From VAYN01 sp964540905 (lineage in GTDB: Bacteria > Actinomycetota > Thermoleophilia > Solirubrobacterales > 70-9): a stretch of DNA of 64,000 nucleotides. Shown piece after piece: positions 33,764 to 41,917 of this stretch (position 1 is the stretch's first letter; the number at the start of each line of letters is the position of its first letter). The position numbers were made by a program, and so were the translations under genes. The notes below the pieces were generated by a model. That model worked only from the letters and a program-made list of their open reading frames with translations. It was not told where the DNA came from and did no database searches. The stretch covers positions 1 to 64,000 of the forward strand of contig CAZIOS010000003.1 of assembly GCA_964540905.1 (NCBI GenBank), given 5' to 3'.

Positions 33764-36307
33764 ATGGCAAAGACCAGCGACGTTGCCGCGAGCGCGGCAG
33801 TTCCCTCAAGCGCCGATATCGAGCGTGCGGCGGAGTTTGCTCGCGAGCCGTTCCTTTTGGACGGCGAGGGGCCCGAGGCGCTGGCGCCGGGGACCGCCCG
33901 CCGCCGCGCCATGGACGCGGCCCTGAGCGAGATCGACGCCGGCGCCGAGTACCCCTCGATGGAGTGGCGGCGCGAGTTCTCGCTGCTGCTGGGGCTGGAG
34001 CGCTTCCTCGCCGACGAACCGCCGAAGCTGCGCGACGGCGCCGAACTCAACCCGCACCAGGTCGACGCTCTCTCCGGCACCCTGGCCGAGCTGATGGCCC
34101 AGCACCAGGTCGCCGCCGACGACGCCTTCGAGAACGGCAACGGCGCCGCGGCCCTGGCCGAGCCGCCGGCGAAGGACGAGGCCGTGGAGCCGAGCGGCAA
34201 CGGCGCCGACCCGGACGTCGACGACGAGCTCGAGGAGGAGGACGAGGAGCTCGATCCCGACGAGGAGCCGCAGGACTGGGAGGAAGGTCCGGCGGACGCC
34301 GACGAGGAGGTCGTCGAGGAGGCGCCGGACGACCCCGGCGCCGCCCGCCGCTTCTGGTTCGAGCACGCGACCGGGGCCGGCAAGACCGTCGCCGCCGTCG
34401 GCTTCATCGAGGCGACCAAGACCGGCGGCGTCCTGATCCTCACCCACCGCCGCAACCTCGTCGACCAGTTCATCGGCGAGATCTCCGATCGCGGCTACAA
34501 GGAGCGGCTGCGGCCGCCGCTGATGGGCGACCGCGACGACCCCGACGGGCCGATCACGGTCGAGACCTACCAGTGGTTCGTGCGCAACCACAAGCAGGTC
34601 TCCGACGCCTACTCGATCGTCATCTGCGACGAGGCCCACACCGCCCTCGGCGAGAAAACCAGCGCCTGCATCCGCGCCTGGGACGGCCCCGTCTTCATCG
34701 GCATGACCGCGACCGGGGCGCTGATCGCCCGCCACGTCGCCGACCTCTTCCCGACCCAGACCTCGCGCTTCGACCTCGCCCAGGCGGCGCGGCGCGGCGT
34801 GATCTCGCCGCTGCGCTGTCTGCGGATCCCACCCGGCCCGGGGGTGCGGACGATCGCCAAGGTGCCGCTGCGCAAAGGCGAGGTCGACCAGGACTTCGAC
34901 CAGGAGGAGCTGGCGGCGCTGCTCGACCAGGAGCCCTTCAACGTCGCGATCGCCGACCTCTACCGCTCGCGCTTCCGCAAAGTCCCGGGCGTCCTCTACA
35001 CCGCCGGCGTCCAGCACGCGAAGAACGTCGCCAAAGCTTTTCGTGCCGCCGGGATCAACGCCCAGGCCGTCTCCGGCGAGACGCCGAAGCGCGAGCTGGC
35101 GGAGATCCTCGCCGGCTTCGAGCGCGGCGAGGTCGACGTGCTCTGCAACGCGATGCTGCTGGCCGAGGGCTGGAACTCGCCGCGAGCGACGATCTGCATG
35201 CACCTGGCGCCGACCGCCTCGCGGCGGATCTACCAGCAGCGGGTCGGCCGCGTCACCCGGCGGGCGCCGGGCAAGGAGGCGGGCCTGGTGATCGACTTCG
35301 TCCATCCCGCCACCACCCACGACGAGACGATCATCACCCTGCACAGCCTGCTCGACCGCGACGTCTACCGCGGCGGCGCGATCGTCGTCGGCCCGGTCCG
35401 GCGCGGGCGCGGGCGCAGGGTCCGGGTCGAGCGCCGGATCGTGCCGGTCTCCGACGTCGAGGAGAAGCGGATGGAGGTGCTGGAACGGGAGATCTGGCGG
35501 ATCGCGGTCGAGAACCTCGACTACCCCGAGCAGCACGCCTGGGCGGCGCTGGCCGGCGCCCGGGTCAACACCCAGGGCTGGCGGCGGGCGCGGGCGATGC
35601 TGCAGAACGACAGGACCAAGGAGCTGCGCCGCCGCTTCCTGCTGACCTGCGTGCAGCGCAACCGCAACGCCCAGCTGCGGCTGAAAGCGCTGGGCGAGAT
35701 CGCCGAGCTGGGCGACCCCGAGGCCTTCGACGACGCGATCGACATCGTCGGCACCTGGAGCCGCGAGGACAAGCGGGCGGGGACGAAAACGCTGCTGCAG
35801 GCGCTGGTCGACAAGCGGATCGGCCGCCGCGACCAGGCGCAGGCGTGGGTCTGGCGGCTCGCCTCCTACACCCGCGAACTGCACGAGGAGTACGCGGTCC
35901 AGCGCTGGCCGGAGACGAAGCGCCTGCTCGGCCTGCTGGTCAACTCCTCCGGTCGCGCCCACGGCCGCAACGCGCGGCGGCTGGTCCACGCCTCGCGCAA
36001 ACAGGACCGGCGCCTGGCGGTGGCGCTGCTCGCCGCCGCCGTCTCCCACACCCCCGAGGGGGAGGAGGTGCTGCGCGGCGCCCGCATGCGGATGGCGCGG
36101 AAACCCTCCGCCGTCGCCCGCGAGCTGCTGCGCAACTTCCCCAAAGGCGGCAAGCGGCGGCGCAACAAGAAACGCAACGGCAAGCGCAAAGGGGAGAAAC
36201 GCTCAGAGGCGCAGGTGGACCTCGCCGGCGCCGAGGGCGAGGCGGTCGCCGCCAACGGTGCGGACGAGCAGGAAGCCGCGGTCGTCGACGCCGTCGGCGA
36301 CGCCTGA
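33764..36307 (+). CDS. SF2 DEAH-box helicase with acidic insertion
   Basis: A superfamily-2 helicase of 847 residues. The Q-like motif LNPHQ is at about residues 95-99, motif I TGAGKT at 203-208 and motif II DEAH near residue 290; motif III TAT and motif VI QQRVGRVTRR are also present. Between the Q-like motif and motif I lies an 85-residue spacer that is extremely acidic, where related helicases have about 20 residues. The C-terminal 400 residues are helical and end in a basic Lys/Arg tract and an Ala/Glu-rich tail. The start is ATG 33764. The substrate is unknown; type-III-restriction/Rad25-like DNA translocation is likely. The last 105 bp overlap birA on the other strand. Confidence 0.85.
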   Translation: MAKTSDVAASAAVPSSADIERAAEFAREPFLLDGEGPEALAPGTARRRAMDAALSEIDAGAEYPSMEWRREFSLLLGLERFLADEPPKLRDGAELNPHQVDALSGTLAELMAQHQVAADDAFENGNGAAALAEPPAKDEAVEPSGNGADPDVDDELEEEDEELDPDEEPQDWEEGPADADEEVVEEAPDDPGAARRFWFEHATGAGKTVAAVGFIEATKTGGVLILTHRRNLVDQFIGEISDRGYKERLRPPLMGDRDDPDGPITVETYQWFVRNHKQVSDAYSIVICDEAHTALGEKTSACIRAWDGPVFIGMTATGALIARHVADLFPTQTSRFDLAQAARRGVISPLRCLRIPPGPGVRTIAKVPLRKGEVDQDFDQEELAALLDQEPFNVAIADLYRSRFRKVPGVLYTAGVQHAKNVAKAFRAAGINAQAVSGETPKRELAEILAGFERGEVDVLCNAMLLAEGWNSPRATICMHLAPTASRRIYQQRVGRVTRRAPGKEAGLVIDFVHPATTHDETIITLHSLLDRDVYRGGAIVVGPVRRGRGRRVRVERRIVPVSDVEEKRMEVLEREIWRIAVENLDYPEQHAWAALAGARVNTQGWRRARAMLQNDRTKELRRRFLLTCVQRNRNAQLRLKALGEIAELGDPEAFDDAIDIVGTWSREDKRAGTKTLLQALVDKRIGRRDQAQAWVWRLASYTRELHEEYAVQRWPETKRLLGLLVNSSGRAHGRNARRLVHASRKQDRRLAVALLAAAVSHTPEGEEVLRGARMRMARKPSAVARELLRNFPKGGKRRRNKKRNGKRKGEKRSEAQVDLAGAEGEAVAANGADEQEAAVVDAVGDA

Positions 36308-37009
36308 GCCGCCCTCCCAGGAGACCTCTCTTCCCTTCAGGACGTCGCGGTGGCGCCACTCGGCGAGCACTTCGGCGGGTTCGGCTGCGATCCAGCGGTT
36401 CAGGTGATGGCTCAAGATGCCGGCGGCGGTGAGGGGAGCCGGGGGAAGCCCCGCCGGAGCAACAGCGGGGAGGCTCCGTCGGGACTTCCCCCGGCTCCCC
36501 TCGTCATCGTCGTTCTCTCGACGCCCCGAGCCGGAGGCGAAGGCTGTGTCGGAGCCGAAGAGCGAGATCGCCGTGTTCCGGAGGTCGGGTGGGAACTCGT
36601 GGGGGGCGATCGTGAGGTTGAGGCCGATGCCGATCACCGCCCAGCCGTCTTGGGGGCGGGCCTCGACCAGGACGCCGGCGAGCTTGCGGCCGTCGAGGTG
36701 GACGTCGTTGGGCCACTTGACGGTGCACTGGATTCCGGGTCGCAGCGCCTCGGCTGCCTCACAGACGGCGAGCGGGGCGGCCAGGGGGAGCAGTAGGTGG
36801 CGCTCCTCGAGCGGTTGCAGGATCGCCGAGTAGAGCAGCGCCCTGCCGGGCGGGGCGGTCCAGGTGCGGCCCTGGCGGCCGCGGCCGGCGCTCTGCTCGG
36901 CGGCGGTGACGACGGTGCCGGTGGGGGCTCCGGCCGCGGCCAGCTCGCGGGCGCGGGTGTTGGTCGAGTCGGTGCGGGCGAAGTGCCGGTGGGGCGAGCC
37001 GAAGCTCAT
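36203..37009 (-). CDS. birA: biotin-[acetyl-CoA carboxylase] ligase, with palindrome-encoded insertion
   Basis: A 268-residue BirA without the N-terminal DNA-binding domain. Motifs: DSTNTRARE, the biotinyl-adenylate loop GRGRQGRTW (about residues 43-51), KWPNDV, GVLVE and GIGLNL, and the SH3-like C-terminal domain (GFLLVRTVGGDRLALGAGEV). It attaches biotin to carboxylase carrier domains. An in-frame segment of about 24 residues (DEGSRGKSRR to PPAPL) is encoded by the palindromic element at 36431-36502 and lies between the catalytic and C-terminal domains. The start overlaps the stop of cobA/hemD by four bases. Confidence 0.9.
   Translation of the reverse strand: MSFGSPHRHFARTDSTNTRARELAAAGAPTGTVVTAAEQSAGRGRQGRTWTAPPGRALLYSAILQPLEERHLLLPLAAPLAVCEAAEALRPGIQCTVKWPNDVHLDGRKLAGVLVEARPQDGWAVIGIGLNLTIAPHEFPPDLRNTAISLFGSDTAFASGSGRRENDDDEGSRGKSRRSLPAVAPAGLPPAPLTAAGILSHHLNRWIAAEPAEVLAEWRHRDVLKGREVSWEGGSGVADGVDDRGFLLVRTVGGDRLALGAGEVHLRL
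36431..36502. repeat. palindromic repeat A1 inside birA
   Basis: Thirty-base arms (36431-36460 and 36473-36502) match as inverted repeats at 28 of 30 positions around the loop AACAGCGGGGAG. The core GGAGC-loop-GCTCC is identical to the element at 44967-45036. The total of 72 bp is 24 codons, so birA stays in frame. Confidence 0.85.
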
Positions 37010-38511
37010 CTGGCGGCGTCGGCGAGGAGGGCGGCGACGAGGCCCTCGACGTCGTGGCGCTCGGCTTCGACGTCGACCCTGAGGCCGGCGGCGCGGGCGG
37101 CGTCGCTGGTGACGGGGCCGATCGAGACGATGCGGGCGCTGGCGGGGAAGCGCTCGCCGAGCGCCTCGGTCAGGTTGCGGACGGTCGAGGAGGAGGTGAA
37201 GGTGACGTAGTCGGCGCCCTGCGCCGCCTCGACCGCGGCCGGCTCGGGCCGCTCGCGGACGGTCTCGTAGAGGGCGACGACGTCGACCTCGGCGCCGCGC
37301 TCGCGCAGGGCGTCGGGGAGGACGTCGCGAGCCTCGGCGGCGCGGGCGACCAGCACCCGCCGGCCCGCGACCTCGACCCCAGCCAGGGCCGCGACCAGCT
37401 CCTCGGCGACGAAGCGCTCGGGGAGGACGTCGGCGGCGATTCCGTGCCTAGCGAGGGCGCGGGCGGTCCCGGGGCCGATCGCGGCGACGGTGGCGCCGGC
37501 GAGGGCGCGGGCGTCGCGGCCGTCCAGCGCCAGCGCCTCGAACAGCAGCCGCACCCCGTTGGGGCTGGTCAGGCAGACGAGGGCGTACTCGCCGATCCTC
37601 GCCACGGCGGCCAGCGCCTCGGCGCTCTCGATCCGCGGCTCGATCCGGATCGCCGGCAGCTCGACCACCTCGGCGCCGAGCTCGCGCAGGGTCGCGGCGA
37701 GGCCGCTGGCCTGGGCGCGGGCGCGGGTGACGACGACGCGGCGGCCGTGCAGGGGACGGCGCTCGAGCCAGGCGAGCCGCTCGCGGCGGCCGGCGACCGG
37801 GCCGATCACGATCAGCGCCGGGGCGCCGACGCCCTCGCGCTCGACCGCCGCGGCGATCGTCCCCAGGGTCGCCGTGACCGTGCGCTGGCCGGCCATCGTG
37901 CCGCGTTCGATCGCCGCCGCCGGCTGCTCGGGGTCGCGGCCGGCGGCGATCAGCGCCGCCGCGTTCTCGCTCAGCCGCTTGACGCCCATGTAGAAGACGA
38001 GGGTGCCGGGGAAGCGGGCGAGGGCGGCCCAGTCGAGCGCGGTCTCGGCCTTGGCCGGGTCCTCGTGGCCGGTGACGAAGGCGACCGCCGAGGCCTCGTC
38101 GCGGTGGGTGACGGGGATGCCGGCGTAGGCGCTGGCGGCGACGCCAGCGGTGATCCCCGGCACGACCTCGAACTCGACCCCGGCTTCGCGCAGCGCTTCC
38201 CCCTCCTCGCCGCCGCGGCCGAAGACGAAGGGGTCGCCGCCCTTGAGGCGGACGACGCTGCGGCCGCCGCGCGCGGCCTCGATCAGCTTCGCGCCGATCT
38301 CCTCCTGCGGCACCGAGAGCACCCCGGGCCGCTTGCCGACGTAGATCAGCTCGGCGCCCTCGCCGGCGCCGTCGAGCGCGCCCGGCGGAATCAGGCGGTC
38401 GTAGAAGACGACGTCGGCGGCGGCGATCAGCTCCAGCGAGCGCGCCGTCATCAGCCCGGGATCCCCCGGGCCGGCCCCGACCAGGTAGACGACCCCGGCG
38501 CGGATGCTCAC
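37006..38511 (-). CDS. cobA-hemD: fused uroporphyrinogen-III C-methyltransferase / uroporphyrinogen-III synthase
   Basis: A two-domain enzyme of 501 residues. Residues 6-245 are SUMT (VGAGPGDPGLMT, RLKGGDPFVFGRGGEE, PGITAGVAA), which methylates uroporphyrinogen III to precorrin-2 for sirohaem and cobalamin. Residues of about 255-495 are HemD (TSPNGVRLLF, TFTSSSTV.NL), which closes hydroxymethylbilane to uroporphyrinogen III. The fusion puts the haem/sirohaem branch point on one chain. The GTG start 38511 and its AAGGA ribosome site lie in the hairpin 38509-38559, suggesting translational control. It lies downstream of hemC and overlaps birA by four bases. Confidence 0.93.
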   Translation of the reverse strand: MSIRAGVVYLVGAGPGDPGLMTARSLELIAAADVVFYDRLIPPGALDGAGEGAELIYVGKRPGVLSVPQEEIGAKLIEAARGGRSVVRLKGGDPFVFGRGGEEGEALREAGVEFEVVPGITAGVAASAYAGIPVTHRDEASAVAFVTGHEDPAKAETALDWAALARFPGTLVFYMGVKRLSENAAALIAAGRDPEQPAAAIERGTMAGQRTVTATLGTIAAAVEREGVGAPALIVIGPVAGRRERLAWLERRPLHGRRVVVTRARAQASGLAATLRELGAEVVELPAIRIEPRIESAEALAAVARIGEYALVCLTSPNGVRLLFEALALDGRDARALAGATVAAIGPGTARALARHGIAADVLPERFVAEELVAALAGVEVAGRRVLVARAAEARDVLPDALRERGAEVDVVALYETVRERPEPAAVEAAQGADYVTFTSSSTVRNLTEALGERFPASARIVSIGPVTSDAARAAGLRVDVEAERHDVEGLVAALLADAAR

Positions 38512-38559
38512 AGCGGTGTTCCTTGTTCTCGCATAGCGAGAGTCTCGAACACCGCTGTG
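38509..38559 (-). promoter_or_regulatory. hairpin sequestering the cobA-hemD start codon
   Basis: In the minus-strand message CACAGCGGTGTTC (38559-38547) pairs perfectly with GAACACCGCTGTG (38521-38509), the last three bases of which are the GTG start codon. AAGGA, eight bases upstream of GTG, sits at the inner edge of the stem, and an inner stem TCTCGC-TAT-GCGAGA closes the loop. The hairpin fills nearly all of the hemC-cobA/hemD intergenic space. Its plus-strand sequence GCGGTGTTCCTT recurs in the palindrome at 51896. Confidence 0.65.
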
Positions 38560-38569
38560 GGAGAGGGCG

Positions 38570-39454
38570 TCATGCCGCCTCGCCGCCGACCTGCTCGGCG
38601 CGGTCGAGGAGGTCGCGGCCGCCGGCGCTGAGCAGGCGCTCGGCGAGGCGGGCGCCGGCCAGGGACGGCTCCGCGGCCTCGCCCTCGATCCGGTCGCGCA
38701 GCCACTCGCTGCCGTCGGGCAGCCCGACGAAGGCCTCGACCTCGATCCGCTCGCCGGCGACGCGGGCGTGGACGCCGAGCGGGCTGGCGCAGGTCGCCTG
38801 CAGCAGCGCGACGACGGTCCGCTCGGCGGTCAGCTCGCGCATCGCCGCGAGGTCGTTGAGCGGCGCCAGCGCGGCGCTCGCGGCCGCGTCCTCGGCCCGG
38901 ACCTGCAGCGCCAGCGCTCCCTGGCCGGCGGCGGGGACCATCGCCGCGGCCGGGATCGCGAAGCCGATCTCCGCCTCGCGGCCGAGCCGGCGCAGGCCGG
39001 CGGCGGCGAGCACGATCGCGTTGAGCTCGCCCCCGGCGAGCTTGCGCAGGCGGGTGTCGACGTTGCCGTGCAGCTCCTCCACCCGCAGGTCGGGCCGCGC
39101 CGCCAACAGCTGCGCCCGGCGGCGCAGGCTGGCGCTGCCGACCCGAGCGCCCTCGGGCACGTCCGCGAGCGAGGCCCCCGGCCCGATCCAGACATCCGCC
39201 GCGTCCTCCCGCGCCGGCACCGCGGCGATCTCCAACCCCGCCGCCATCTCCCCCGGCAGGTCCTTCGCCGAGTGCACCCCGACCTCCGCCTCCCCCGCCA
39301 ACAGCGCTCGCTCGACCCCCCGCACGAATCGCGACTTATCCCCCACCTCGCCGTCCGAAGAGACCTCCACCAGCTCCGCGCCACCCAGCATCTCAGCGAC
39401 TTGCCCTGCTTGCGTGAGGGCGAGCTTGCTACCACGGGTGGCAATGCGAATCAT
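38570..39454 (-). CDS. hemC: hydroxymethylbilane synthase (porphobilinogen deaminase)
   Basis: A 294-residue HemC. IATRGSKLALTQAGQV at the N-terminus, HSAKDLP at residues 61-67 and the dipyrromethane-cofactor cysteine Cys222 in QATCASPLGVHA identify it. It polymerises four porphobilinogens to hydroxymethylbilane, the substrate of the HemD domain encoded next. The length is normal. It lies 144 bp downstream of hemA, with the large palindrome 39516-39627 in between, and 58 bp upstream of cobA/hemD. Confidence 0.95.
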   Translation of the reverse strand: MIRIATRGSKLALTQAGQVAEMLGGAELVEVSSDGEVGDKSRFVRGVERALLAGEAEVGVHSAKDLPGEMAAGLEIAAVPAREDAADVWIGPGASLADVPEGARVGSASLRRRAQLLAARPDLRVEELHGNVDTRLRKLAGGELNAIVLAAAGLRRLGREAEIGFAIPAAAMVPAAGQGALALQVRAEDAAASAALAPLNDLAAMRELTAERTVVALLQATCASPLGVHARVAGERIEVEAFVGLPDGSEWLRDRIEGEAAEPSLAGARLAERLLSAGGRDLLDRAEQVGGEAA

Positions 39455-39515
39455 CTAGGCGAGCTCGTGCGCCGTGCTGCCGTGGATGCGACGGTGCACG
39501 TGGCGCGGTCCTTGG

Positions 39516-39627
39516 GAAGGGATCCCGGCAGGGGTGGAGCGTCTTGTACTTTTTCGCGGCTGGCCATCGTCGATTGCCGCGAGCGCGGCTCGAAAAAGTT
39601 AAGCGGAACCCCTGCCGGGATCCCTTC
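39516..39627. repeat. nested palindrome between hemA and hemC
   Basis: Outer arms of 20 bp match perfectly (39516-39535 and 39608-39627, GAAGGGATCCCGGCAGGGGT and its complement). Inner arms ACTTTTTCG (39548-39556) and CGAAAAAGT (39591-39599) also match perfectly, and a third stem GCGGC/GCCGC lies inside. The right arm encodes the C-terminus of HemA, whose stop codon is at 39599-39601. It may act as an attenuator or processing site in the hemA-hemC message, or be an inserted palindromic element. Confidence 0.8.
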
Positions 39628-40942
39628 TCCGCAGCTCGGTCACCGATCCCTCGCCTTCCGCCTCGGGCTCCGTCTCCACGTCCAACCCGAACAGCTCCCG
39701 CAGCGCGCTGACGTAGAAGTAGGCGTCGTCCTCGCCCGCCGAGCGCCGCATCCGCAGGGTCGGCTCGTGCAGCAGCCGCGAGGCGATCGCCTGCGCCAGC
39801 GTCTGCAGCCGCTCGCGGTCGGCCTCGCCGAGGCCCTCCCAGCGGTTCTCGTTCTCGGCCAGGACCCGGCGCACGATCTCGTCGCCGCGGGCGCGCAGGG
39901 CGCTGATCGTCGGCACCACCTCGAGCGAAGCGAGCCAGCGCTGGAAGCGCTCGAGCTCGGCCTCGATGATCCGCTCCGCCCGCTTCGCCTCGGCCTCGCG
40001 GCCGCTGGCGTTGCGTTCGACGATCTGCTGGATGTCGTCGATGTCGTGGAGGCTGACCCCGCCCAGCTCGCGGCAGGCGGGCTCGATGTCGCGCGGCACC
40101 GCGATGTCGATCAGCAGCAGCGGCCGGCCGCGGCGCCGCGCCATCACCTGGGCGAGGCCGTCGCGCTCGACGATGTGGTGCGGCGAGTTGGTCGCGGTGA
40201 CGGCGATGTCGGCCGCCTCGAGCTGCTCCGGCAGCTCCTCGAAGCGGACGGCGCTGCCCTCGAAGCGCTGGGCGAGGCCGATCGCGCGGTCGTAGTGGCG
40301 GTTGGCGACGAAGACGGTGCGGACGCCGCGGGCGACGAGGGCGCGGGCGACCAGCTCGGCGGTCTCGCCGGCGCCGATCACCAGCACGCGTCGGTCGCCC
40401 AGGTCCCCCAGCGTGCGCCGCGCCAGCTCGACCGCGACCGAGGGGATCGAGACGCCTTTCTCGCTGATCCCGGTCTCCTCGCGGGCGCGGCCGCCGGCGG
40501 TGAGGGCGCCGCGGAAGAGGCGGTTGAGGATCGGCCCGGTGCCGCCCTCGACCAGGGCCAGCTCGTAGGCGCGTTTGACCTGGCCCTGGATCTCGGCCTC
40601 GCCGACGATCATCGAGTCGAGCCCGGCGGTGACGCGGAAGAGGTGGCGGACGGCCTCGCTCGAGCGCAGCGAGTAGAGGTGGCCGAGCAGCTCGGTCGGG
40701 CGGATCTCGGCCTGGCGGGTGAGCACCCCGAGCGCCGTCGACTCGGCCTCGACCGGGTCGGAGACGATCAGGTAGAGCTCGGTGCGGTTGCAGGTCGAGA
40801 TCGCCGCCGCCTCGTGGATCCCGTTGGCGGCGGTCAGCTCGCGCAGGGCGCTGACGGCGCGGCCCTCGGTCAGCGAGAGCCGCTCGCGCAGGTCGAGCGG
40901 CGCCGTCTTGTGGGAGACGCCAAGGGCCAGGAGCTCAGACAT
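39599..40942 (-). CDS. hemA: glutamyl-tRNA reductase
   Basis: A 447-residue GluTR, first enzyme of C5-pathway tetrapyrrole synthesis. Catalytic Cys51 lies in ISTCNRTELYL; GVSHKTAPLDLRERL at residues 8-22, the NADPH-binding segment VLVIGAGETAELV and the C-terminal dimerisation helix domain are present. The ATG at 40942 is chosen because family members begin M..L...GVSHKTAP; the longer reading adds only an Arg/Pro-rich tail. It overlaps the ccmD-like gene by eight bases. The last dozen residues (RRRDPGRGSA) are encoded by the palindrome and look acquired. Confidence 0.94.
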   Translation of the reverse strand: MSELLALGVSHKTAPLDLRERLSLTEGRAVSALRELTAANGIHEAAAISTCNRTELYLIVSDPVEAESTALGVLTRQAEIRPTELLGHLYSLRSSEAVRHLFRVTAGLDSMIVGEAEIQGQVKRAYELALVEGGTGPILNRLFRGALTAGGRAREETGISEKGVSIPSVAVELARRTLGDLGDRRVLVIGAGETAELVARALVARGVRTVFVANRHYDRAIGLAQRFEGSAVRFEELPEQLEAADIAVTATNSPHHIVERDGLAQVMARRRGRPLLLIDIAVPRDIEPACRELGGVSLHDIDDIQQIVERNASGREAEAKRAERIIEAELERFQRWLASLEVVPTISALRARGDEIVRRVLAENENRWEGLGEADRERLQTLAQAIASRLLHEPTLRMRRSAGEDDAYFYVSALRELFGLDVETEPEAEGEGSVTELRRRDPGRGSA

Positions 40943-41165
40943 TGCTGCTCGCCTCCTCTCGCCCGGGGGCGGCCTCCTCACCTTGGGTCCGCGCCTCGGC
41001 GAAGCCGGCGAGGTCGCGCAGTTCGCGCTCGATCCGCTGCAGTTTCGCCGCCATGATCCCGACGTAGATGACGAGCAGGAGGACGAAGACGATGTAGGCG
41101 CCGGCGACGTACTTGCCGCCTTCGCCGAGCGGCAGCGCCGGGGCGGCGGCGAGCAGGGCGTGCAT
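40935..41165 (-). CDS. ccmD: CcmD-like small membrane protein
   Basis: A 76-residue protein with one membrane helix (about residues 22-42, YVAGAYIVFVLLLVIYVGIM), followed by the charged segment KLQRIERELRDLAG, the classical layout of CcmD. CcmD helps release haem-loaded CcmE from the CcmABC complex. It starts one base inside the end of ccmC (41165) and overlaps hemA by eight bases. Sequence conservation of CcmD is weak, so the call rests on size, topology and position. Confidence 0.75.
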   Translation of the reverse strand: MHALLAAAPALPLGEGGKYVAGAYIVFVLLLVIYVGIMAAKLQRIERELRDLAGFAEARTQGEEAAPGREEASSNV

Positions 41166-41887
41166 CAGCTCACCTCCGGGGCGACCCGCGAGCTCGGCGA
41201 GGTGGCCGGGGCGTCGAGGGCGCGGCGCAGGCGCTTGACCTGGCCGGAGGCGCTCTTCGCGGTCAGCTCGAACTTGACCAGGGTCACCCAGAGCAGGGCG
41301 ATCCCGGCGAAGCAGAAGAGGAAGGTGATCAACATCGAGTTGGGCAGGCCGCCTTCGGCGGTGGCGAAGACGCGGGGGTGCACGAGGCTCTGCGTCATCC
41401 GCACGGCGAGGAAGTTGAGCGGCACGAAGGCGCCGGCGGTGATCGCGAAGACCGAGGCGTAGCGGGCCTGGCGCTCGGGGTCCTCGATCGCATAGCGGAA
41501 GGGGTAGTAGGTGGCGTAGAGGAGGAAGACGATCAGGAAGCTGACCAGGGTCGGCTCGTCCCAGACCCACCAGTGCCCCCAGGAGGCCTTGGCCCAGATC
41601 GATCCGGTCAGCAGCACGGCGACGCCGAAGATCACCGACATGTGGATCGAGACGTACGAGTACGCGTCCCACTTGCGGTTGCCGCTGCGCAGGTGGGCGA
41701 TCGCGAAGACGCCGCCGACGACGAAGCCGACCAGCGCGGTGATCGCCAGCGGCACGTGCAGGTAGAAGATCTTCTGGATGAAGCCCTGGTTGGTTTCGAT
41801 CGGAGCGTAGAAGAAGACCAGCGAGAGGCCCACGGCGAGCAGCGCCACGGTGGCGATCGAGAGGGTTCTCAGTCCTTTGCCGTACAT
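41165..41887 (-). CDS. ccmC: haem exporter subunit CcmC
   Basis: A six-helix membrane protein of 240 residues with the haem-handling tryptophan motif WGHWWVWD at residues 103-110 and flanking conserved histidines (FYLHVP, HP.VFATAEGG). CcmC loads haem on CcmE for cytochrome c maturation (system I). It is 30 bp downstream of ccmB. A C-terminal tail of about 45 residues after the last helix is longer than usual and charged. Confidence 0.93.
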   Translation of the reverse strand: MYGKGLRTLSIATVALLAVGLSLVFFYAPIETNQGFIQKIFYLHVPLAITALVGFVVGGVFAIAHLRSGNRKWDAYSYVSIHMSVIFGVAVLLTGSIWAKASWGHWWVWDEPTLVSFLIVFLLYATYYPFRYAIEDPERQARYASVFAITAGAFVPLNFLAVRMTQSLVHPRVFATAEGGLPNSMLITFLFCFAGIALLWVTLVKFELTAKSASGQVKRLRRALDAPATSPSSRVAPEVS

Positions 41888-41917
41888 GCTTCGCGGGGGT
41901 GAGGGCCGGCCGGCGGC

